Of a stretch of 64,000 nucleotides of DNA, positions 24,077 through 35,862 are shown in pieces. Under the pieces are notes generated by a model, which saw only the letters and a list, made by a program, of their open reading frames with translations, searched no databases and had not been told where the DNA came from. Source of the DNA: Raphanus sativus. Lineage: Eukaryota; Streptophyta; Magnoliopsida; Brassicales; Brassicaceae. A program made the translations under genes and the position numbers. The stretch covers positions 21,430,293 to 21,494,292 of the forward strand of contig NC_079514.1 of NCBI RefSeq assembly GCF_000801105.2, read 5' to 3'. Each line of letters starts with the position of its first letter. Positions within the stretch are counted from its first letter, which is position 1.

Positions 24077-26120
24077 TCAACCTCCTTGATTGACCGAATC
24101 ACGAGAGACTTGAGGAAGGTCGAGACCCCTAAGAGAGTCATCCGACACCACAGCCAGGCCATAATCAATCTCCACAGACGTCTCTAGGCTCTTAAGACGA
24201 TCCAGCTCCTCCTCGATTTCAAAGCCGCCTTCCCCGTATTCGGTTAAAACCTCGATCTTCGCACAAACCTCCTGCAAGCGTATCTCCGCAGCGCTTTTCG
24301 CTTTCCTCCTCTGAATAGTCTCCCTCGCCTTATCAAGAGCAGCATCGTAACCCTTGGCTACCAACCGACAAGCAGCTCGCCTCTTCCTCCGAGCCGCTTT
24401 TCTCGCAACTCAGCCTCTCGTCTAAACTTCGCCTTCAAAGATTCAAGGTCCCCCTCGAGCGCGACCTTCTCTACCGCATTAGCTGTCAGTAACACCTTCA
24501 GGTCTTCGACCTCCTTCAATCGCTGCTGCTCGCTCGCCTGCGATGCACTTAACTTTGATCGCAACTGTTGGATCAAAGTAAGCTGGCCATCGAGCTCTTC
24601 CCGACTCGGGAAATTTGCCAACCGTTCCTCCATCAAGGCAGCATACTCGTTGCTAGCTTCCATGGCCTGAAAACAGAAAAGATCAGAACTATAATTCCAG
24701 TATCTTAAAACTATTTCACACGACTGACCTTGGCATTTGCAACAGCCATCCGAACATAGGCGCCGCGACCTCGCATCTGTTCCAAAGAAGGAAGCTCGCA
24801 CGAATGATTCCTTAGTTTTCCCCAGATGGACGCGAGCTGTTCGGGATTATCCAGAATCAGAGCATCGATGTCGTATGAGAATGACATCGGAGAACCACTC
24901 CGATAATCCGAAGGAAGATTGATCGGTCTGAGCCGAGAAGTACCCTCGCATGGATCTTTCTTCGAAGGCTCCGAGCTCGTTGCGCTGAGATCTCTGGACA
25001 TCTCCTCCTCCAAAATCAGACGACGTCGCTGAACCTTGGAAGCAATTTCTCCACCAGCATCCGCCTCACATGGTACTCGCTCGAGACTCCGGTTGATCAT
25101 CGCTAGCTGGGGGAACTACCGAAACCGGTGTAGCCAGAATAATCAGAGACTGAACCTGGGAACTTGATTGGAGCACCCGTCTCTCCGGAGTCTTCGGAGC
25201 TCGTTTCAAAGGCGCGGAGTCATAATTAGCATCAGAAGGTTTCGCAGGAGGCTCCCCCCTTTTCACTCCTGAAAGTCAAGCCACAGCAACGAATTAAAAT
25301 CACCGAACTATTTGAAATACAAGGAAATAACCCACCTTTCCCCTTCCGATCTCTTCGAGGACGAACCGGTTCCGCAAGCGGGATGGGAGCGGGGTGATTA
25401 AGGCCAGGAGGCAAAGCATAAGCAGCACGAATCCTCTACGAGGTAAAACTAGACCAATGGCACTCGCCTCGACGAAGCGCCGCGATTAAACCTCGTAACT
25501 CCGGAGTCATGCTTGAGCTACCAAACAACTCTGAGGAAAAACCGAGATCAAAATTCAGCAAATAACCGTGCTAAAGGAAAATAAATAAACCACTTACCAA
25601 CGTTTTCATTCCACTTCGTCGGAATTTGAGAAAAGTCAAAATCCCCAACCGTCACCGGATCGATCTTGAAGACAAAAAACTTGTCCGTCCAATTGACGTC
25701 TTTATTAGGAATGCCGCTAATGACCGAACGGCCTACGCGCGGAGAAAGAAGTATCGCTCCTGACAAGCCGCTACTCCGCTTGATGGTATAAAGTTGCCTC
25801 ATCTCGGCTAAACCAAACTCCAGCCCTTCCTCTCTTGCCCGAACGAATGTCGTCAAGACGTAATGCCAGAAGGTCTGGGTGATCTGAGTAAACGCCAACT
25901 CCAGCTCCGCTAGAATCTCGAGGAAGAATGAAGGAAGAGGAAATGACATGTGAGCATCATGGAAATGAGACAAGAAAGCTCCACAGTACCCCGGTCTCAC
26001 ATTCTCCGGAGTATCTCCATTGGGATAATCGATGACGGCTTCGTACGGAACTCCCCAAAGTTCTCGGATGGCCTCTTATTCGGCTCCGTTAAGCGGGCCC
26101 GGTTTGCTTAGTGAAGCCAT
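24077..26120 (-). pseudogene. Antisense multi-exon gene of the Tat-type element
   Basis: It lies between pol and the 3' LTR on the opposite strand, as known for extra antisense ORFs of Tat-lineage elements. The ATG is at 26120. The first exon has a PSFFLEILAELELAFTQITQ-like region, then LSPRVGRSVISGI and FFVFKIDP, resembling plant mobile-domain-type proteins by eye. Plausible introns: donor GTAAGT at 25597 with acceptor TTTCCTCAG near 25540; donor GTGGGT near 25337 with acceptor CTTTCAG near 25268; donor GTCAGT near 24730 with acceptor TTTTCAG near 24668. The last exons form a long coiled coil ending at 24077. A TAA at 26076-26078, another stop near 25440 and a frameshift near 25080 inactivate it. 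Function unknown. Confidence 0.65.
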
Positions 26121-26379
26121 GAAACGCGTACAGACAAAAATGGGTAGCAGAAGAAGAAAAGTCGAAGTGGAAGAAGAAGATGAATCCATAAAAAAAATCC
26201 ACGAAATAAATAAGAGAAAAGGGACAGTTCCCAAGAGGATTCCCGCGATCAATAAGAGCCGCACGATCTGGGAGAGTGGCCGACAGGTCAAATCGAACGA
26301 GCATACGTGGCGACTTCGCTCCGAGATTCACGACTAAGAGGAAAAGTAATCGCTCTTTCGGTTTCTTAAAAGCAAACCG

Positions 26380-26397
26380 ACTGGGCTGGGGGACAAA
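26380..26397 (+). other. Polypurine tract of the Tat-type element
   Basis: GACTGGGCTGGGGGACAAA lies directly before the 3' LTR start TGTTGG. Confidence 0.8.
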
Positions 26398-26936
26398 TGT
26401 TGGACCCAATTTCGGTCCCTAAGGTTATTGGGCCTAATTCAGAAAAGGGCTGCGAAAGGTGAAGCCCGCGGAAGAAGTTCGATGTGTTCAAACGAAGTTA
26501 ATAAAGAAGACGCTGGACTTCAACTAAACATGCGATGATCAAAACGGATGGGCCATGAAACTAAGGCCCATAGCGACGTCAACGAAGTGGTGGAGAAGGT
26601 CGCGAAGACAGTTGCAAGAATAGCAGAGTGGAGCTTATAAAAGGGAGAAGAGATCAATGCTAAAGAGACAGCGAAAACCCTAGAGAGAGATGACACCACA
26701 CATTTTCACCTTTCTCACTTCATCTTAGATTTTAATATTGATCGATCTCCTTGTTATAGTCAATCTCTTTGTTATTCCTTGTAATCGACCTCTTAATCAA
26801 TAAAAGTCCATTTTTGTCAACCGAATTCCGATTACATCGTTGTGTTCTAAGGATATCGTTGCCTACATCTTTTGTCACTTCCCTAGTTTACTTTACAAAC
26901 ACTACAAAATACTGAGTGTATATTTTAGATTCTACA
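26398..26936 (+). repeat. 3' LTR of the Tat-type element
   Basis: TGTTGGACCC to TTCTACA, followed by the target duplication ACCAT. It carries a ~34-bp block near 26474 that is missing from the 5' LTR. Confidence 0.9.
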
Positions 26937-26941
26937 ACCAT

Positions 26942-27083
26942 GGCCCGTCCTGAAGGCTTTAACTAGGATCGGGGACATGACAAACAATATGCTTAGTGAG
27001 AGCGGTCATCCCGTCCCACATAGCCAAAGCGCCATCAGATACAGTCGAGCCCTAGCAGGCCAAAACTGCTCTAGGCGCACGAT
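26942..27083. other. Short piece of older target DNA
   Basis: Together with 13388-13399 this ~154-bp sequence joins element B to element E once the Tat-type element is removed. I see no long ORF and no family I recognise. Its last five bases, ACGAT, would be the outer target duplication of E. Confidence 0.6.
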
Positions 27084-28361
27084 TGATACCACTCAAATTA
27101 CCTTAAAGAGTGACTTACTCTCTCAAATAAAAGGTTCAGTTGTAGTAGTCAGTGATCAAATCACGAGGAGTTAGGGAACCAATTTAATATAATCAATTAA
27201 TCAATCCTAGGTAAAGTTTGGTTTTTATGATGGAAATGTAAAATAACAATCCTAAATGAGCAAGGCAGTTGCTCTACTAACAATATGATGGGTTGTTTAT
27301 AAGATATAGAAGAGTGCTAGACATAGGGTATTTATTCAGGTATTGGAGATTATAATGTCTATAAATGCCTAACAGGTTGCTTGCATGATATTATAAAACT
27401 CAGCCGCTTAACAATCAGTGATGTCTCACTGGTTAACTAACTAGATCTCTGATCTCAAATGTCGTCTGTTGACCATAAAAAGAGTCGATCGATATTCCTA
27501 TAGGGATATCGAGCGATACACCTTTCATAATGCCGATCGGTTGTCCAGTCGGGATATCGATCGACGGCTTCTAGCTATGCCTAGGCGCAAGCCGATAATG
27601 AACACTAAGTCTCAAGGAGGGCTATCGCTCTTCTCAACGGGAGACAAGTTAGTTCAAATAGATAATTCAAGATCTAAAACGTCTTAGTGATCTATGTTAT
27701 AGTTAGCTATTCTAGAACAAGCATAGAGTACAATTCATTTGATGAATATCACAACTTAGCAAATATAGTTTGGGGCTAATCCCTCTAACCTATTTAAACC
27801 CTAGATCTAACAAGCAGACTACTCAGACATGATTAAGCAATTCATAACACAAGATAGGTAAAGAAATTGCATTAGAAAGAGAATAGAAAACAAATGGAGT
27901 TCAATCACAAATCTCTCAATGATCTCTCTCCTATCTCTCTCAGAACTTAGAACAAAACTAAAAACTGTAAACATTTAGCTATCACTTTCACACCTTCCTC
28001 CTGTGTGCCGTCAAAAACACTTAGGCAAGGTATTTAAGCATTTCTATTAGGTTAAAAACTCGTCAGGGGCAATCTCGTAATTTGGTGAAGGCTTGGTCAA
28101 GTAGTCGGCTGAACCATTTCGTCCTCGCTATCGATCGATAACACTTGAGGTGTATCGATCGATTATAATCTTCAAGTATGCGGGTCTTCACAGCTACATC
28201 GATCGACAACTCTAGGTGAGTATTGATCGATTCGTCTTTGTATGTTGACCTCTGACTTGGTCTTGTTTGGTCAACTAGGGTGTATTATCTCTTGTGCTCC
28301 AAAAACATCACTTTATCATGAAACACTCTTGAACCTGAAAACATACATAATAGGCTAGAAA

Positions 28362-28402
<41 letters not shown>

Positions 28403-28448
28403 TATCATTATACCATGGTAGAAAATGAGTGAAATCCATGGTATATCA
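27084..28448 (-). repeat. 3' LTR of element E
   Basis: Reads TGATACCACTC ... GGTATATCA on the plus strand, i.e. TGATATACC ... on its own strand. TCGATCGA motifs occur near 27484, 27557, 28132 and 28157. It contains an AT microsatellite at 28363-28396. Confidence 0.85.
28363..28396. repeat. (AT)n microsatellite
   Basis: A run of alternating A and T inside the LTR of E, absent from the other LTRs of the family. Confidence 0.9.
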
Positions 28449-28848
28449 ACTCCCTCAGACTTACTCTTTTGCTTGTACTCAAGCAATAACTCAGAAGTCT
28501 TTGGAAAAGGTTTGAAAATAGTAGGGACTCAAGGATTCAAAACATTGAATTCATCACTTAATGGGGTTTGCAATTCATATCTAAACATGCTAATCACAGA
28601 AGTTCATTATGCAATATCCTAACTTAGCAACCAAATTCATCTAGTTCACAACTTAGCAAATCTTATCTGACATTCCCCTCTACTAACCTCATTTCTTAAC
28701 ATAAAATAAAACTGCAGGCTTTACCTTGGAGTATCGATCAAAGGACACATGGATTCAACTCAAACAAGTTTCTGAACAAACAGGTAGTCTTCTCTGATCA
28801 CTTTCTCCCCTCATCTCTCTTCTCTGAATCTCTTATTAGTTTCAATTT

Positions 28849-30271
28849 AGTAAAAAGATTTTAGATCTTAACAAATAAACACAATGGATAGAAAAAATAG
28901 CTATATACCAATTATTTTCTTACCATTTCTTCTTCTAACTTTTAATTTTTTATAGTATAGTTTCTTGGTTAATCATTTTTATAATTGTAGTTGTAATAAA
29001 AATGACATTACAATTGATTATACTGAACCGAAACAGATTTTGGATAATTCGGTTCATTATTCGGCTAAGTACACAAAACCAATCACATATAAAACTATAA
29101 AACTGAATTCAGTTTTGAAAAATTTACATTCACAGACATTTTTTCACTTTGGATTTACATGTTAAGACACTTCTTGCATGACACACACTTTATGTGTGTG
29201 CTTTGTCCTTTATACCCTCATCTGTACACTTTTTTCTTTATCCTAACTAAATGATATACAGTAACTAGAGAAGTAGAAAGACAAGTTAAAAAATAATAAA
29301 TTGCTTACTACCCATATGCCTTTACTCTTTTGTATCTCAAAATTTTCAAAATGATTTCCCCAATCTCGTAAATCATAATTGCAGAGAATGACTATCATCT
29401 TCTCTTTACAGTCGAAGATCATAAAGAAACCTGAGTTTTATTGTCAACTCCCGAGAATCCTCCACCAAGATCTGTACAACAGTCTGGTTTTGGGGTTATC
29501 CCCTCGGCCGCACGAATCTCTCTATTGTATTGCGTCTTGATTGGATTCAGCTAAGATCCGACTGATTAAACCAATCTCCATATCAGAAGTAAAAATAATC
29601 TGATTTACGTAATTGTCGAATTTTTCTCCACAAATATGCTCCCAAATTAATTTGTTTTGTTCTAGGGCTTTTTTTGGATGACACAAACACTAACTGAAAG
29701 TTTGAGACGAAATCAAGAGGAGATTGAGAGGTGGAGATGAAATCAAAAAGGAATTGAGAGTTCGAGACAAACTAAAGCTAGACTGAGTTCGGTGATTGTC
29801 TCTCTTTCTGGAAGTCAAGGTAAGATTCTTTTTTTTCTCCTTTGTTTTGTTCCCTCGTGGTTGATTTCTTTGTTATTTTTGTCTGACTTGATGTTCTGTT
29901 GTTTTTTGATGAACAACCAAAATGAAAAACACACCAGAAAATAAAAACTAATTGCGTCTGTGTTTTAATGTTTGTGGGGTTATGTCTCAGTTTGTTGTGC
30001 TAAATGAAATTGCAGATAATGTCACATACCAATACCATTACAAATCATATAGTTTCTCAAAGTTTTTGTTGGCTACATGACATGATCTTTTAGGAGAGTC
30101 TAATTGGTCATAAAGCCTGATTCATGCCTAGCATATTTTTGAATATTAGTCTTGGTTTTTAAGAAGTGTGGAAAAGGCCTATGTTCTTGAATTCATGTTG
30201 ATACCTCTGGACACACTCATGTCATGCAGGTGGACAAGTTCACTATAATGCGTAAATATGAGTTCCACGCT
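28849..30271. other. Unclassified segment inserted in element E, left half
   Basis: E's untranslated region stops at 28848 and resumes at 41619. A short ATTT is present at both edges. With element D removed, this half joins 39838-41618 to give about 3.2 kb. It is AT-rich with no clear terminal repeats. It includes GAGA-type leader-like sequence (29700-29830) and a possible exon start at 30230. Confidence 0.6.
30230..30271 (+). pseudogene. Possible captured exon, interrupted by element D
   Basis: An acceptor-like TGTCATGCAG precedes an open stretch beginning GTGGACAAGTTC. If D and one ACGCT copy are removed it continues at 39838 in the same frame, through a basic-acidic stretch ending GKMEDLEG near 39863. 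I do not recognise the gene. It may be a captured fragment carried by the 3.2 kb segment. Confidence 0.3.
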
Positions 30272-31627
30272 TAATATACCATGGATTTTATCCGTTTTTA
30301 ACCATGGTATACTAGTATTATATTATATATTTAATCTGTTTTCTAGCCTATTAGGTATGTTTTCAGGTTCAGGAGCATTTTGTGAGAAAGTGATGTTTTT
30401 GGAGCATTTTGGAGTGCAAGAGATGATACACCCGAGTTGACCATTCAAGACTAAGTCGGAAGTCAACATTGCGATTATAATCAATCGATACTCATCCCGA
30501 TTTGTCGATCGATGTAGCTGAGAAGATCCGCGTACTAGAAGATTATAATCGATCGATACACATTTAGTGTTGTCGATCGATATCGAGGACGAAATGGTAT
30601 AGCCGACTACTTCACCAAGACTTCACCAAATTACGAGATTGCCCCTGACGAGTTTTTAACCTAATGGAAATGCTTAAATACTCCTGCAAAGTATTTTTGA
30701 CGGCAACCTTCGAAAGAAGCAAGCTTTTAACAACCCTCAAAGCAGAGAGTGTGAGAGAGAGACTAGAGTTTTATTTGTTTGAGAGAGATTGGAGAGATTT
30801 CTCATCTCTTTTTGTATTTCTACTTTATTCTATCTATGCAATTTTTTCATCTATCTATTGTTATGAATTGCTTAGCTATGTCTGAGTAGTCTACTTGTTA
30901 GATCTAGGGTTTAAATAGGTTTGTGGGATTAGCCCCAAACTATAATTGCTAAGTTGTGATACTCATCAAATGGATTCTACCCTATGCTTGTTTTAGATTA
31001 GCTAACTAGAACATAGATCACTAGGATCTTAGATTATCTTGAATTATCCATTTGAGTGATGCATGTCTCCCGTTGAGAAGAACGACAGTTCCTCCTTGAG
31101 ACCTTGTGGTCATATTCGGCTCGCGCCTAGGCAGATCTAGAAGCCGTCGATCGATATCCCGACAGGTGAATCGATCGGCTCTGCGAAAGGTGTATCGCTC
31201 GATATCTCAAAAGGATATCGACCGACTCTTTTTCTGTGTCATCATGCGAAAGGTGTGGCCAGAGATCTAGATATTTTAACCAGTGATTCATCACATATGT
31301 TAAGCGGCTGAGATCTATAGTATCATGTAAGCAACTTGTTAAAACATTTTATTATAGAGATTATAATCTCCATTCCTGAATAGAAACCTATGTCTAGCAC
31401 TCTTTATCCCATTTAAACAACCCATCATATTGTTAGTTAGAGCAACTACCTTGTTCAGTTTAGGAATTGTTATTTTTATTTATATCATATAAACCAACCT
31501 TGCCTAGGATTGATTAGTAGATTTTATTTAATTGGTTCCCTAGCTCCTCGTGATTTGATCCCTAAGTACTACAGTTGTACCTCTTATTTGAGAGAGTAAG
31601 CTCTACTGGGTAATTTGAGCACTATCA
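30272..31627 (+). repeat. 5' LTR of element D
   Basis: Starts TAATATACC (a G-to-A change from TG) and ends ACTATCA. TCGATCGA-type motifs are near 30480, 30503, 30546, 30574, 31147 and 31170. A TTAAATA near 30673 followed by GA-rich leader sequence may be the promoter. Confidence 0.9.
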
Positions 31628-31631
31628 AATT

Positions 31632-31649
31632 TGGCGCCGTTGCCGGGGA
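31632..31649 (+). other. Primer-binding site, tRNA-Asp type (element D)
   Basis: TGGCGCCGTTGCCGGGGA, identical to the site in B. Confidence 0.92.
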
Positions 31650-31738
31650 GCTTTGATCGCCATTAGATTTAATCTTATTAATCTTAGGTTTTTTTTTTAC
31701 CCCTTTCTTATTTAAATTTTTCTTGTCTTTTCAGGTAC

Positions 31739-34700
31739 ATGCCCAGCAGTACCAGAAGCAACAAGGGAAATCAACTATTATTCTCAGAGGATCCTGCACA
31801 CTTGGAACGTTCAATCCGCAAAGACCTACGCTCCGCATCGATCGACAGAATCGCACACCGTCGACTGATACTCACGTTCAACAGTCGACCGACACTCAGA
31901 CAGCACCGTCGACCGATACCGTTCGCCGATCCACATCGTTCGATACTTCTAACCGTATATCGATCGACACTACTCCGCGAAGCATGGTCGCGATTGTTAT
32001 TCTCACGCAGGGCGAGAATGGAAACCTGTATGACCAAGATGGTCATCTGCGTAATGCAACAGGTCAGAAGCTAGATGCACAGGGAAACATAATCCCTGAG
32101 CCTGAAGCTGAGGCTACAGGAGAAGCTCAAACACGATCGTTGGCAGACTATAACCGTCCAGACGAGTACTACACCAACAGATCAGCTATTCGACTTCCAG
32201 AGATTCAGAAGCCGAACTTCGAGCTCAAGCCTCAGTACTACTCTCTCGTGTCTCAGATACCTTATTCTGGGCAATCACACGAGCATCCTATGGACCATCT
32301 GGAGAGGTTCGAGGATCTTATCGCTGCTATTCGTATGGATGGAGTCCCCGAGGACTACCTACTCTGCAAGCTCTTCAAATACTCACTGATTGGAGAAGCT
32401 TCGCACTGGCTCAAGCAGCTACCTACAGGATCACTGACATCCTGGGCCGACATCAAAAACGCCTTCCTGCGTAATTTCTTTGATGAGGCACGCGCTGAAG
32501 ACTTAAGAAGCAAAATCGCCACTTTCGCGCAAAAGCCTAGTGAGACTTTTAAAGACGCGTGGATCAGATTCAAGTTCTTCCAGCGAGACTGTCCACACCA
32601 TGGATTCAATGAAGTGCAGCTGTTAAGCACTTTCTACAGAGGTATCGCCTTAAGGTATCAGATGGCTCTTGATACTGCTAGTGAGGGGAACTTCAACACT
32701 AGGAATCCAATAGAGGCTGTGAGACTTATTGAGAACCTAGCCAACAGCAGCAGCACCAAGAACACTGACTCTGACAAGAAGAAATCGGTTGCAGCCATCG
32801 GGGAAGACCAGATGAATGAAGTCAGAGCCAAGATAGATGCTTTACATGCATTTCTGGGGCAGCCAGTCTGCTCAGCTGAAGAAGGAGAGGCTAGAGAGGA
32901 TGATACAGAGGAAGATGTGAACTACATTGGAGGTACTGGATTTCAGAGATATGGAAACCAGAGTGGAAACATAAACTTTTTTGGCAGTGGTCAGAAGAGT
33001 AACTACAACCAGAGTTCACAGTATCAGAAACCCTTCACCAACACAAGGAACTACGGCAACTCAGCTTACCAAAACCCACCGCCACCCACCCAGGAGAGTA
33101 AGTTTGATGCCATGATTGATAGAGTTCTGGAAGGTCAGCAGAAGCTTACAGTAGACTTCAATGGGAAGATTGATTCTGTCTTCAACAATCTGACCACGAG
33201 GATAGACACCATCTGCACTCAAGTTAAGAAACTTGAGACACAGATTGTCCAGACTGAAGACTCTATCAGGAGGATTGGAACTTCTAAGGAAGTAGGGGAA
33301 GGAAATAGGAAACACCACGTCAATGCTATCATAGATGATGATTTCTGGCAAGTGGTGAAACAGGAGAAGCTACAAGAAGGAGACTTTGAAGTGGAAAGTT
33401 CACTAAGTCTCGGTGGATCACAATGGTGTCGATCGACACCAACTAGTCCACATCGATCGACATCGACGATGTCATTTCCGGATACGCTTGCAGATTGCAA
33501 CGCGGTTAGGATATTGACACATGCTGAATTCACGGCTTCTCATCCATACCCACCCACCCACACCTACGAAGATATCGACCGACGAGACGAGCCACTCATC
33601 GATCGACACAAAGAAGAGAACCGTATCGATCGACCCTTTTCTCCACCTATCGATCGACACGCACCTCTCACATACCGAGTGCAACTACCATCGATAGACA
33701 GCAACCGAATCAATGCACTCAGACCCACACCGAAACCACAAGCTAACCCTACCGAAATCACTGGTAACCCTTCAGACACTACACCTACATCAGAGGGAAC
33801 TGAAGGAAGAAGGTTAAGGAGTAGGAAGGAGAAGATTCCTAAGAACCTTAAGAGGGAAGCTAATGAAAAGGAGATTGATGGTTTCACTAAGAGAGTTATC
33901 GGAATCCCACCAGAGAAACCTTTTGAGGAGGTTTATTTCACAAAGAGATTGTGGATGTTCTTCAGAGAAACAAGGGAGACTGAAACTGACATTAGGAGAA
34001 GGTTTGACAATGTCAGAGAAGATATGAGGAAAAGGATTACTTTGCCAAAGAAGAGTGATCCTGGGAAGTTTGCAATACCCTGTGTGGTACAAGGGATTGA
34101 ATTTCCTCATGCACTATGTGACACTGGTTCATCAGTCAGCATCTTACCAAAGGTCATGGCAGACCATCTGGGCCTGCAAGTAGAGCCTTCACCAGAGATC
34201 TTTACTTTCGTGGATTACTCTCAGAGAAACTCTGGAGGCTTCATCAAAGACCTGGAGGTACATATTGGTGATGCTATCGTCCCTGTGGATTTTCATGTCC
34301 TAGACATCAAGCTAAATTGGAACTCTTCCCTCTTACTTGGAAGAGCATTTATGGCTACAGTAGGAGCCATATGTGACATGAACACCAACAGGATGTGCTT
34401 GACTATGATAGATCCAGAGATCCACTACGACCCTGTCAAGCTTGGCAAACCACCAGCCAAATCAGTGGTAAAGGAAGATGATACTGGTATCATCGCAGTT
34501 TGTCATTGTGAAGTCGAGTACGAGACAGAGTACTCGGGATCGATCGACAGTACTTTAACGTCATCGATCGACACTTACAAGTCAGAGGAGATCGACAACA
34601 ACTATGGATCATCGATCGACAGAGACCCACCAGATGATGAACTCGATCTACCAGATCATTGCTACCCGAATTTCGCCATCCCACCCAACCGAAAGGAAGA

Positions 34701-35862
34701 TGATTACTCAGTAAGGAGTTGGGCAGATAGCGGATTTCATGAGAGTTTTGCAGTAGACATAGCCACCTCTTCCCACAGTGGAGACCACAGTGAAGAACAT
34801 GATGCAGACTATTGGGAAGAGAGAGCTTGGGAAAATTACTTGGAGAATGACAGATTTGCAATTCGATTCCCACAATCGATCGACATCAAACGCCCACCAT
34901 CGATCGATTATCTACTTCATCCAGCAAAACGACATCGTCCATCGATCGACATTGCCAGTATAATATCGATCGATATTAACCCGGACGACTTGAAGGACAA
35001 AATCGGAATTTCACCGATTAGGGCAACACATGGGTATAAAAGGTTGACAACTCAAGCCACGAAAATTCAAAACTTTTCACCTTCTACCCAGCAGCTTCCA
35101 GCATTCAGAAACCTATCAATGGAGGACTGCAACAACATGTTCAATCGATCCAACCGTGCAGCTAGACGTGCACCATCGATCGCCACCACCACACACCCAT
35201 CGATCGACACCTTCAACAGAGCTCAACCGAGATCTCATGAACCTTACGATATCAGGAATGTTTCACTAACACCTGATGAATTTGGAATTTTCAGGGACAC
35301 AGATGGCTATGCAAGAGCTATGGATGGAAGAGTTCTGCACATAACCAGAGAGGACATAGCAGACATCCTCCAAGTTGCTAATGGACCAGAAAACCTGTTC
35401 ACACAGCAACGTAGCCATCCAGACATCCTAAATCACGTCCAGGACAACCACAACACCAACACAAGGGAGGATACAGTTCCTCAACACTTCGGTCAACCTA
35501 GACATTCACCATCGATCGACATCGTTTCAACACCATCGATCGACGACGGATATCCCGGATCGATCGACAGACCAAGAGTCAGATCGCCCGACAGACGATT
35601 GGAGTTTGGACGACGTGCTTTCAATACTGATGGATCCAGGAGATTCAAGTGGGAAGCTAAAGATGAATATGGTGTCTACAGAGATGAGTTTGGCTATGCT
35701 AGAGGAGTTGATGGTGAGATCATCCATGTTACCAAGGAGCAAGTAAAGAGACTTTTGGATAGAGCATCCTTTTTTCACAAAGGTTGTTACGCCTTCCAAT
35801 ACACACACGCCCTTACCATGCATACACATCACCACAAGTGCCCTACAGTAGAGAGGAGGTAG
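31739..35862 (+). CDS. gag: Gag-retropepsin polyprotein with Ser-Ile-Asp-rich extension (element D)
   Basis: Makes particle protein and its protease. The family start is the ATG at 31739 after TTTTCAG. A one-base loss near 31855 shifts the frame, so the open frame of 1379 codons really begins upstream at 31723 and its first ~45 residues are out of the family frame. Numbered from 31723: Gag core ~165-340, coiled coil ~465-525, retropepsin ~775-885 with DTG at ~800, and modules FGIFRDTDGYARAMDG (~1185) and YGVYRDEFGYARGVDG (~1315). A one-base loss near 35785 ends the frame early. TCGATCGA motifs are read here in three frames. No zinc knuckle is seen. Confidence 0.85.

Larger units (their letters stand above)
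13400..26936 (+). mobile_element. Tat-type Ty3/gypsy element, complete but inactive
   Basis: The element has LTRs of 520 and 539 bp that start TGTTGGACCC and end TTCTACA. Direct repeats ACCAT at 13395-13399 and 26937-26941 are the target duplication. Inside are a PBS, remnants of gag-protease, pol in the order RT, RNase H, second RNase H, integrase, an antisense gene and a polypurine tract. The second RNase H and the antisense gene are known marks of the Tat lineage. It inserted 12 bp after the end of element B. Removing the nested element at 14705-20258 leaves about 8 kb. Confidence 0.9.
27084..28848 (-). mobile_element. Element E, piece 1: 3' LTR and 3' end, minus strand
   Basis: The LTR (27084-28448) is followed by the reversed polypurine tract, the reversed hairpin TTGCTTG/CAAGCAA and 400 bp of 3' untranslated sequence. 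The same untranslated block resumes at 41619 and again at 47416. E is therefore one element split by two later insertions. Its upstream part beyond 48401 is lost. Confidence 0.8.

Noticed and set aside
27084..28448. Solo LTR
   Set aside because: Adjacent polypurine tract and 400 bp of family untranslated region show it is the 3' LTR of split element E.
28965..29165. 66-codon frame in the unclassified segment
   Set aside because: AT-rich, no splice or domain support.
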